Assembly (NCBI GenBank): GCA_029880285.1
Contig: JAOUOS010000015.1
Location: forward strand, 1 to 64,000
Direction of reading: 5' to 3'
Source: Spirochaetia bacterium
GTDB taxonomy: Bacteria; Spirochaetota; Leptospiria; Turneriellales; JAOUOS01
DNA: 64,000 nucleotides
Numbering within the stretch: the stretch's first letter is position 1; each line of letters opens with the position of its first letter. Below, one piece after another: positions 23,337 to 30,599 of this stretch. The notes under the pieces were generated by a model, which did no database searches, was not told where the DNA came from, and was given only the letters and a program-made list of their open reading frames with translations. The position numbers were made by a program, and so were the translations under genes.

Positions 23337-24281
23337 TTGGGGCATAAAAAAACATCTGTTTATATAGGCGAAGAAATCGCGAAATACGGCTTTCCTGAAG
23401 GGCATCCCTTTGGCCTAGACAGGCATGGGGTGTTTTTAAATGAATTTAATAAAAGAAATTTATCTGAGAAAGTAAATGTTGAAAAACCCGTTTGGGCCGA
23501 TGAAAATATACTATCACTTTTTCACACACAGGATTACATCCAGAAAGTAAAAAGTTTATCAAAATCGGGTATTGGTTATCTTGATATGGGTGATACGCCG
23601 GCTTTTAAAGGCGTCTTTGAGGCCGCGTCTTATGTTGTTGGCTCTGTTGTAGACGCCGCTGATAAAATAATGAAAGGTGATGTTATAAAAAGAGCCTTTA
23701 TACCAATAGCGGGCCTACATCACGCACACAAACATACGGCGTCTGGGTTTTGTGTTTTTAATGACTGCGCGGTTGTTATTTCTTATTTATTCCAAAAATA
23801 TCAATTACAAAGAGTTGCTTATGTTGATATTGATGCTCATCATGGCGATGGGGTTTTTTACGGTTTTGAAGATGATAAAAGAGTAATTTTTGCCGATTTA
23901 CACCAGCATGGTATTTTCCCGGGAACGGGTGATGCCCATGAAACAGGCATTGGTGAAGCTGAAGGTTTTAAATTAAATATTCCTATGCCTTTTGGGGCAG
24001 ATGATGACGAATTCGCGAAAGAATGGACGAATGTTGAAGATTTTTTAATGGAAAATAAACCTGAATTTATTATATTTCAATGCGGGGCAGACAGCTTAAA
24101 AGGTGATCCTATTACATCCATGGGATATACAGAAAAATCACACGCTTTAGCCGCCCAAAGACTTTGTAAAATTGCCGATAATATGTGTGAAGGCAGAATA
24201 ATAGGAACAGGCGGGGGCGGTTATAACAGAATAAATTTGGCAAACGCATGGAATTCTGTGGTAGAAAAATTTATTCAATGA
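23337..24281 (+). CDS. Histone-deacetylase-family metallohydrolase
   Basis: A 314-residue member of the arginase/deacetylase superfamily (AcuC/acetylpolyamine-amidohydrolase-like). Start TTG 23337 is chosen because AAGGGAAGG sits seven bases upstream; the longer TTG frame from 23298 has no such site. Active-site signatures: GLHHAHKH (general-base His pair), VDIDAHHGDG (zinc Asp and His), FQCGADSLKGDP (zinc Asp), and GTGGGGYN (transition-state Tyr). All catalytic residues are present. Substrates of bacterial members include acetylpolyamines, acetoin-pathway proteins or acetyl-lysine. It is 12 bases upstream of a GAF/HD-GYP gene, so the two are probably co-expressed. Confidence 0.9.
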   Translation: MGHKKTSVYIGEEIAKYGFPEGHPFGLDRHGVFLNEFNKRNLSEKVNVEKPVWADENILSLFHTQDYIQKVKSLSKSGIGYLDMGDTPAFKGVFEAASYVVGSVVDAADKIMKGDVIKRAFIPIAGLHHAHKHTASGFCVFNDCAVVISYLFQKYQLQRVAYVDIDAHHGDGVFYGFEDDKRVIFADLHQHGIFPGTGDAHETGIGEAEGFKLNIPMPFGADDDEFAKEWTNVEDFLMENKPEFIIFQCGADSLKGDPITSMGYTEKSHALAAQRLCKIADNMCEGRIIGTGGGGYNRINLANAWNSVVEKFIQ

Positions 24282-24293
24282 GAAAACAAAAAA

Positions 24294-26255
24294 ATGGAAC
24301 TATTAAGTAAAAAAGAAAAAATATTATTAAAAGAGCAGGCCATTAAACTTGAGAAAATTAATGACCCAGAAGTTCATATAAAAGATTTAAAAGTAGAATA
24401 TTTTCGCGATATGATAAGCGTAAATATTGAGTATATCGTATGGTTAATGACAGAAGAATTTTTATTGAATAATGAAAATAAAGTAAAAGAATTTGTAAAA
24501 GAAAGAATTTCAAGTAATTATAAGTTTATTATATTAAGCAATAATATACATAATGTAAAAATACGTAATCTGCTGCCAGATGAGCTTATTTTTCAGATTT
24601 TTCCCGCAAATATTGATTTTCTAATTTTAGAAAAAACTATTGAAAACGCCTTTCAAGTGCTATCTTTATTTAATGAAAACATAAAATTACAGGCCGATTT
24701 AACATTAAGCACTCAAGATATACAAAATTTAACAAAAGTAGGGCAGGCCCTTGGCTCAGAACATGATTTTGATAAACTGATACAACTAATATTGCAAAAA
24801 TCCCGTGAACTAGTTTCAGCTGACGGCGGTTCTATTTATCTGGTAGAGAGAAAAAAAAACAATCAAAAACCAACTCATCTAAGATTTAAAAAGTCTGCCC
24901 TCGATTTAAGTTCCGATGAATTTTTACTTCCCATAGATACAAAGTCAATAGCCGGCTATGTGGCTCAAAAAGGAGTTCATTTAAATATAGATGACGTGTA
25001 TAATTTGCCTAAAGACGTAGAATATTCTTTTAATCCTGTATTTGATCGTCAGTATAATTATCATACAAAATCAATCATGACGGTGCCCATAAAAAATCAT
25101 CGCAACGAAGTTATTGGTGTGTTACAGCTGGTGAATAGAAAAACAGATTTTCATGAAAAATTAACGGCAGAACAAATGAAAACACATAAAGTAATACCCT
25201 TCTCTCTAAAATGTTATGAGCTGGTTACTTCTTTGGCGGGCCAGGCCGCGGTAGCTATCGAAAATAATATTTTAATGCAAGACATACAAAATCTTTTTGA
25301 AGGCTTTGTAAAAGCCTCTATTACCGCTATTGAACAAAGAGATCCCACAACATCTGGACATTCGTTTAGAGTGGCTGAATATAGCATTGCTTTAGCGAAA
25401 GCTCTTAATACAGGCAGATACATAAAATATAAAGGTATATCTTTTAGTAAAGTACAGCTAAAAGAACTTCGTTACGCGGCTCTTTTACATGATTTTGGCA
25501 AAGTTGGGGTTAGAGAGCAGGTTTTGGTAAAACCCAAAAAATTATATCATTATGATTTAGAGCTTGTTAAGTGGAGGTTTAGGTATATTCGCCAGATGAT
25601 AGAAAAAAATTCTTTAGAAAAAAAAGTAGAATACTTTAAAAAGAAAGGAATACAAGGTTATTTAGAATACGAAGAAAGTACCGATAAAGAAACCCGTCAC
25701 AAATTAAAAGAATGTGAAGAAATGCTTGAAGCAATATTCTTAGCCAATGAACCTATGCCCATGAATGAAGACGCCGTAAAATTACTTCAGGATATTGCCA
25801 GAAAAAAAATAAAAATGCCCAACGGTATTGAAATTCCTTTTTTAAGAGAAAATGAGCTGATGAATTTGCTGGTTAGAAAAGGTAATTTGAATACAAAAGA
25901 ACGAACAGAGATAGAATCTCATGTAACTCATACTTATGAATTCTTAATTAAAATTCCATGGACAAGTGATTTAGCCAGCGTTCCTGATATTGCCTATAAA
26001 CATCATGAAAAACTTGATGGAACAGGATATCCGCAAAACGTAAAATCTGATGAAATATCAGTTCAAGTAAGAATGTTGACTATAGCCGATATATTTGACG
26101 CGCTTACGGCCTTAGATAGACCTTATAGAAAAGCAATTTATCCTGAAAAAGCTCTTGATATTTTAAAAAAAGAAGCTGAAGCTGGTTATATAGATAAAGA
26201 TTTATTAAAAGTCTTTATAGATTCGGGTATATATCAAAAAGCATATAAAACATAA
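24294..26255 (+). CDS. GAF-HD-GYP cyclic-di-GMP phosphodiesterase
   Basis: A 653-residue soluble regulator. Residues about 1-130 are an unassigned N-terminal domain, possibly a degenerate receiver. A GAF domain follows at about 155-340 (SRELVSADGGSIYLVE then SIMTVPIKNHRNEVIGVLQL). The HD-GYP domain starts near 345: HSFRVAEYS, LHDFGKVGV with His399-Asp400, then after an insertion HHEKLDGTGYP and MLTIADIFDALTALDRPYRK. All metal-binding residues seem present, so it should cut cyclic-di-GMP. About 120 extra residues lie between the HD motif and the GYP half, unusual for the family. It meets fetB tail to tail with three bases between. Confidence 0.9.
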   Translation: MELLSKKEKILLKEQAIKLEKINDPEVHIKDLKVEYFRDMISVNIEYIVWLMTEEFLLNNENKVKEFVKERISSNYKFIILSNNIHNVKIRNLLPDELIFQIFPANIDFLILEKTIENAFQVLSLFNENIKLQADLTLSTQDIQNLTKVGQALGSEHDFDKLIQLILQKSRELVSADGGSIYLVERKKNNQKPTHLRFKKSALDLSSDEFLLPIDTKSIAGYVAQKGVHLNIDDVYNLPKDVEYSFNPVFDRQYNYHTKSIMTVPIKNHRNEVIGVLQLVNRKTDFHEKLTAEQMKTHKVIPFSLKCYELVTSLAGQAAVAIENNILMQDIQNLFEGFVKASITAIEQRDPTTSGHSFRVAEYSIALAKALNTGRYIKYKGISFSKVQLKELRYAALLHDFGKVGVREQVLVKPKKLYHYDLELVKWRFRYIRQMIEKNSLEKKVEYFKKKGIQGYLEYEESTDKETRHKLKECEEMLEAIFLANEPMPMNEDAVKLLQDIARKKIKMPNGIEIPFLRENELMNLLVRKGNLNTKERTEIESHVTHTYEFLIKIPWTSDLASVPDIAYKHHEKLDGTGYPQNVKSDEISVQVRMLTIADIFDALTALDRPYRKAIYPEKALDILKKEAEAGYIDKDLLKVFIDSGIYQKAYKT

Positions 26256-26258
26256 CAT

Positions 26259-27056
26259 TTAATTTGTATTTTTGTTAAATATTTCTTTTTTAAAATTTCC
26301 CCATGTGTCAAATGATTTTTGTTTTGAAAAGAAAATAGATAAATGAACAGTTATAATATTGCCAGCTAAAATAGCAGCCATAATCATTATTTGATACTTT
26401 ATGGCTAAAAGAGGTGAGCTGCCTCCTAAAATTTGACCAGTCATCATTCCCGGTAATGAAATTAATCCGATAGTTGCCATTTGGGCTATCGCGGGGCTAA
26501 ATGAATCACGCATAGCGTTTTTAATAAATAAAAATAAAGCTTCAGAGGTATTCGCGCCACATGATAAATAATACTTATATTTTTCTTCATCTTTCAATAA
26601 ATTAGAATAAAAAGATCGAATTCCTATTATAGCAGCGCTTAAACAGTTACCGGCAATCATTCCGGTTATGGGTATAATGTATCGGGCGTCATAAGGATTC
26701 TTCAGTTTTAAAACAAAAAATAAAAGAAAAAATGATGTAAGCATAATTCCCGCGAAAGTACCTAAAAAAACCGGTATAATAAAAAATTTTTGTTTTAATT
26801 CGCTTCGGCTTATTATAGTTACCGAGGTAATTATAACCATTATAAGAGCCCATGAAATATTAATAATTGGATGATTTATTTCAAATATATATTTTAAATA
26901 AATACCAATAAAAAGAAGCTGGCCGGTCATTCGAAAAATACTTATAACAGCCTGCTTTAATAAGCCGGTTTGGTAATAGAACAATATAAAAAGTGGTATA
27001 ATTAATACGCAGAAAACAATTAGTAATGAAGTATAGCTTATATCAATTGTATTCAT
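26259..27056 (-). CDS. fetB: FetB-like ABC exporter permease (UPF0014)
   Basis: A 265-residue integral membrane protein with about seven hydrophobic helices. The UPF0014/FetB core is clear: GMIAGNCLSAAIIGIRSFY, a cytoplasmic coupling helix around LSCGANTSEAL, and ATIGLISLPGMMTGQILGG. FetAB exports iron and aids resistance to oxidative stress in E. coli; the substrate here is inferred from that family. It overlaps fetA by four bases (ATGA), indicating translational coupling. Confidence 0.88.
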   Translation of the reverse strand: MNTIDISYTSLLIVFCVLIIPLFILFYYQTGLLKQAVISIFRMTGQLLFIGIYLKYIFEINHPIINISWALIMVIITSVTIISRSELKQKFFIIPVFLGTFAGIMLTSFFLLFFVLKLKNPYDARYIIPITGMIAGNCLSAAIIGIRSFYSNLLKDEEKYKYYLSCGANTSEALFLFIKNAMRDSFSPAIAQMATIGLISLPGMMTGQILGGSSPLLAIKYQIMIMAAILAGNIITVHLSIFFSKQKSFDTWGNFKKEIFNKNTN

Positions 27057-27667
27057 ATTTTAATTGTTTTATCGCAAAAAGAAATCCATTCTTTATCATG
27101 AGAACTCGATATTATTGTAATATTCTTATGAGATTTTATAAAATTAAAAACTGTTTTTTTTGATATTTTATCTAAAGCAGAGGTGGGTTCATCTAATATA
27201 ATAAGAGGTTTTTTTAATAAGAAGCATAATAGAAGAGCGATACGCTGCTTTTCTCCGCCTGATAATGTATTATAGTTTTGTTTCAATACTTCTTGGTTAA
27301 GTTTAAGTTTCGTTAAATTCTCTTTTATTTTTTGAATAGAGGGTGTATTTTTTTTATTAATATGAAAGCTAAAGGGAAACATTAAAGTATCATAAACTGT
27401 ACCATGGCCCATATCAATAGACTGTGGCAGCCATGACAGCTGTTCTCTTATTTTATAAATATTTTGATCGCAAAGTGTAAGATTATTTATTTCAATTATA
27501 CCTTCGTTAGGCTTTAAAAAACCCATCAATGACATAAGAATAGAGGTTTTACCTCCTCCGGAACGTCCCGATAAACAGGTTGTTTCTCCTTTTTTAATAA
27601 AAAAACTTATATTTTTAACTATCTTCTTTTTATTTTTTTCAATTGTAAGATTGTTTACAGAAATCAT
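27053..27667 (-). CDS. fetA: FetA-like ABC exporter ATPase
   Basis: A 204-residue ABC ATPase. Walker A is LSGRSGGGKTS (about residue 34), the Q loop is in LSWLPQS, the signature is NTLSGGEKQRIALLL, Walker B is LIILDEPTSALD, and the switch His lies in ISSSHDKEW. Short length and pairing with a UPF0014 permease identify it as the FetA partner. It is the first gene of the two-gene operon and faces divergently from the gene at 27812. Confidence 0.88.
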   Translation of the reverse strand: MISVNNLTIEKNKKKIVKNISFFIKKGETTCLSGRSGGGKTSILMSLMGFLKPNEGIIEINNLTLCDQNIYKIREQLSWLPQSIDMGHGTVYDTLMFPFSFHINKKNTPSIQKIKENLTKLKLNQEVLKQNYNTLSGGEKQRIALLLCFLLKKPLIILDEPTSALDKISKKTVFNFIKSHKNITIISSSHDKEWISFCDKTIKI

Positions 27668-27811
27668 GTATTTTCTTAAGATAAAAATTATTTTCTTTTA
27701 ACAGAGGTTTATCAAAGAGATCAATTGTCAATATCAAAAAAAGATAATAAAAAGCTTTTTATAAATAATATTTTGCTTGAAACGATTTAATTTGATACCG
27801 ATACAAACCAT

Positions 27812-28768
27812 ATGAACGAAAATGTATTTAAAGAGGGAACTTTAAGTCCTGTATATTCTCAACCACAAGAAAAAAAATCTAATATTTTTTCATTGTCTTT
27901 TAGTTTTATATTTATGGTTATTTTGTTTATCGAATTGGTTGTAATAATGTTTGTTTTTAGTGCCAAGTACAATTCTATAAAAGATTATTTAATAAAATCT
28001 GAAGATAATTTTATGCAAAGAGGTAAAGAATTAACTCTTTTAACTTCAAATTCTGCTGGCGTATATTTTAAAGAAAATAAAATAAACGAATTATCTTCAA
28101 TTTTTTCTGACTTAAGCGGAAAAGCTTTCACGGGTTCAGTTGAAAAATCAATTAACGAAATTTTTATTCTTGATAAACAGGGCAGGGTTTTGGCCCATTC
28201 TGATGTTACAATGGTTACGTCAAAAGCAAAAAAAAGAGTTAATGAAATTGCTATGAAATATAATAATGAATTTTTTCATTCTGCCTTATTATTAAAAGAA
28301 GGTCAAATTTATATTCAAGATTATCCGTACCCTACAACAAGCATAATGGATAATTATTCATACATGTTAAAGTTTTTTTTATCGAAAAATTTAAACTATA
28401 CAGTTGATTTCGCCGCGCCTGTTGTTATCAAAGGTAAAAATGTGGCGACAGCTCACGTTCAAATGAATAGAGTCTTTATGTATGAATTTTTTAAGGATGA
28501 ATTTACTAAATTAGTTAGTGATTTAATAATTGTTTTTATTGCTGCTTTATTATTAAGTATGTTATTAATATTTGGTTTTTATTTATACATTAGAAAATTA
28601 AGAAATATTTGGATTGAATTTTTATCTGTATTAAGAGAAAAGAAAAAAATAAAAGGCGATCCGGCTGAAATTGAGAAAACAATATATAATCAAATGAATT
28701 ATAAAAAACCTAAAGAAGCGGATAAGTTTTCAAACAAAGAGATATTAGATGCCATCTTGCTTGAATAG
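27812..28768 (+). CDS. Membrane protein with extracytoplasmic sensor-like domain
   Basis: A 318-residue protein. A cytoplasmic N-terminal tail leads to a membrane helix at about 28-50, a periplasmic domain at about 52-230, a second helix at about 237-260 and a short cytoplasmic helix. The periplasmic part has the layout of a single Cache/PAS-like sensor (NEIFILDKQGRVLAHSDV, then VDFAAPVVIKGKNVATAHVQ, which closely resembles the final strand of such domains). There is no kinase, cyclase or chemotaxis output, so the cytoplasmic tail must signal through a partner. The STAS/zinc-ribbon gene 11 bases downstream is the natural candidate. Confidence 0.7.
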   Translation: MNENVFKEGTLSPVYSQPQEKKSNIFSLSFSFIFMVILFIELVVIMFVFSAKYNSIKDYLIKSEDNFMQRGKELTLLTSNSAGVYFKENKINELSSIFSDLSGKAFTGSVEKSINEIFILDKQGRVLAHSDVTMVTSKAKKRVNEIAMKYNNEFFHSALLLKEGQIYIQDYPYPTTSIMDNYSYMLKFFLSKNLNYTVDFAAPVVIKGKNVATAHVQMNRVFMYEFFKDEFTKLVSDLIIVFIAALLLSMLLIFGFYLYIRKLRNIWIEFLSVLREKKKIKGDPAEIEKTIYNQMNYKKPKEADKFSNKEILDAILLE

Positions 28769-28779
28769 CGGAGAATAAA

Positions 28780-29421
28780 ATGCTTGAATTAAATACTTTC
28801 ATAAAAAATAAAATAATTATAATTGAACTAGAGGGTGTATTAGACTCTAGAACAGCCTCAGATTTTAAAATATGGATTGAAGAAAGAAGGCTTGATGGAT
28901 ATTCAGATTTTATTTTAGATTTATTAAAATTAGAATACCTTTCTTCAAGAGGTATAGCGGCTTTAACTGAAACAAATAGCCTATTAAGATCACGGGGCGG
29001 GCGAATGGTTATATGCAGCCCCACGGATGAGGTCATGCGTCTTCTACATTTTTTGAAAATAGATAAGATTATTCCTGTTTGTTTAGATATAGAACAGGCA
29101 GCTTTGAAAATATCTGAAATGCCAATAGAAGATAATGTAACCTCAGCAGGCAGTGATAATATAAATATTTCTGAATATATTACCGAGAGAAACTTAAAAA
29201 AAGAAATCTCAGATAATATTGAAAAAAAAGAAAATGTAGATACCCAATCAGCTTCTTTAGAGAGCAAAACTTCTGAAAAGGCGACAACTTCAGTTTTAGG
29301 TGATATAAAGGCTAAAATAATTTACTGTCAAAACTGCGGATGCAAATTGCGCGTAAATAAAACCGGTAAATATTTATGCCCCTCATGCAGAATAAGTTTT
29401 TATTATAATTCTGAAAGCTAA
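28780..29421 (+). CDS. STAS-domain protein with C-terminal zinc ribbon
   Basis: A 213-residue protein. Residues 1-112 form a STAS (anti-anti-sigma factor) fold: NKIIIIELEGVLDSRTASDF, LDLLKLEYLSSRGIAAL with the Ser pair where SpoIIAA-type proteins are phosphorylated, and RGGRMVICSPTDEVMRLL. A charged linker of about 65 residues follows. The C terminus is a four-Cys zinc ribbon, CQNCGC and CPSC. STAS proteins switch partners through Ser phosphorylation. Pairing with a Cache-like membrane sensor suggests a partner-switch pathway; a RsbW-like ATPase domain is encoded at 43676-44581. A ribosome-binding GGAG precedes the ATG. Confidence 0.82.
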   Translation: MLELNTFIKNKIIIIELEGVLDSRTASDFKIWIEERRLDGYSDFILDLLKLEYLSSRGIAALTETNSLLRSRGGRMVICSPTDEVMRLLHFLKIDKIIPVCLDIEQAALKISEMPIEDNVTSAGSDNINISEYITERNLKKEISDNIEKKENVDTQSASLESKTSEKATTSVLGDIKAKIIYCQNCGCKLRVNKTGKYLCPSCRISFYYNSES

Positions 29422-29430
29422 CGTTTAATA

Positions 29431-29724
29431 TTATTTTTTCTTTTTGAAATTTTCTTCAGAAATAACTTCAATATTTGTTTTTAAATTCCATTTTCGATAA
29501 GGAGCCAATGCCTCTATACGCGCTTCGGGTACAAAATATAAACTTTCTGCGTATCGAACAAGCGCGCCATTATAGTTTGCATGTTTGCCTTTAAAAGAAA
29601 CTTTACCAATTTCTTTTACTAGACTCCAGTTGTCACATGTTTTTAACACAGGTATTTTATATAAGTATAATTCTCTTATTTTACCGTCTTCTATAGCTTT
29701 TGATAATACTGTCTGCCAATCCAT
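29431..29724 (-). CDS. Small conserved-looking protein, unknown function
   Basis: A 97-residue soluble protein, slightly basic, with no signal peptide or membrane helix. It reads like a compact alpha/beta domain (KIRELYLYKIPVLKTCDNW, YNGALVRYAESLYFVPEARI). It ends nine bases from the convergent STAS gene. Coding is supported by codon use like its neighbours and lack of a better frame; I recognise no family. Confidence 0.55.
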   Translation of the reverse strand: MDWQTVLSKAIEDGKIRELYLYKIPVLKTCDNWSLVKEIGKVSFKGKHANYNGALVRYAESLYFVPEARIEALAPYRKWNLKTNIEVISEENFKKKK

Positions 29725-29844
29725 TTGTTTCTCTATATCTTATTATTAATGTAATTTATTTTCTATTATTTTCAAAAATAAATGGTTATTTTTGATTTTC
29801 GACTTTAATATATTACAAACTTTAATAAGAAATAAAATAATTGG

Positions 29845-30525
29845 TTATAATTCAGATTTAATTAAAGCCTCAAACGCTTCTAAGGGTCTAAAACCCACAT
29901 GCAGTTTGCCATTTATAACAAATCCCGGTGTTCCCGTGATGCCAAATTTTCTGCCTTCATTTGTATCTTCAATGGTTTTATTTTTATATTTTCCTGAAGA
30001 TAGGCATGAGTTAAATTTTGCGGGGTCTATGCCAATAGTTTTAGCGTATGATGGCAAATTACCATTCGCGCCTTTGTTAAATATTTCTTCATACATGGGC
30101 CAAAATTTACCTTGCTCTCCAGCGCATTCTATAGCTTCACCGGTTTTTATATCAATTTCATTTCTATTAAAATGCTTATAAACAACTTTTACATCATTGG
30201 GATATTTTTTAATGAGTTCATTAAGTACAGATTTTACTTTATTGCAAAATCCGCATGTAAAACTATTATATTTTACTATAGTAACTTTTCCGTTTGATGC
30301 TCCTTTTGCTTGTGCCCCTTTTATTAATTCATTCATATCTTCAGTAACAACGGCACCGGGAGCCGGTCTTTGCGCCTGTGGCGGCCCTGGTGGTCTGTTA
30401 TTAGGAACGTTTGGTGAATTTGGTCTGCCAGGAGTTAAATTGTTTACTTGAACAATTAATACGGTTAACAGTATAATTTGAATTATACCGAGCGATGTAG
30501 GTAAAAAATCCATTATTTTTTTCAT
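29845..30525 (-). CDS. DsbA-like thiol-disulfide oxidoreductase, membrane anchored
   Basis: A 226-residue periplasmic thioredoxin-fold protein. An N-terminal hydrophobic anchor (about residues 9-27) is followed by a Pro/Asn/Gly-rich linker (30-60), then a DsbA-type domain with the active-site CGFC in KYNSFTCGFCNKVKS, helical insertion, and the cis-Pro loop GITGTPGFVING. It belongs to the DsbA/DsbG-like group used for disulfide formation or protection. A large Cys-rich lipoprotein gene lies directly upstream on the same strand (74 bases away) and would be an obvious disulfide client. Confidence 0.87.
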   Translation of the reverse strand: MKKIMDFLPTSLGIIQIILLTVLIVQVNNLTPGRPNSPNVPNNRPPGPPQAQRPAPGAVVTEDMNELIKGAQAKGASNGKVTIVKYNSFTCGFCNKVKSVLNELIKKYPNDVKVVYKHFNRNEIDIKTGEAIECAGEQGKFWPMYEEIFNKGANGNLPSYAKTIGIDPAKFNSCLSSGKYKNKTIEDTNEGRKFGITGTPGFVINGKLHVGFRPLEAFEALIKSEL

Positions 30526-30599
30526 AGTGATCCTCTTCTTAAATTAAATTTTGTATAAAAGACATTTGGTAAATTGCAGACAATGCGGCTACTTCTTTT

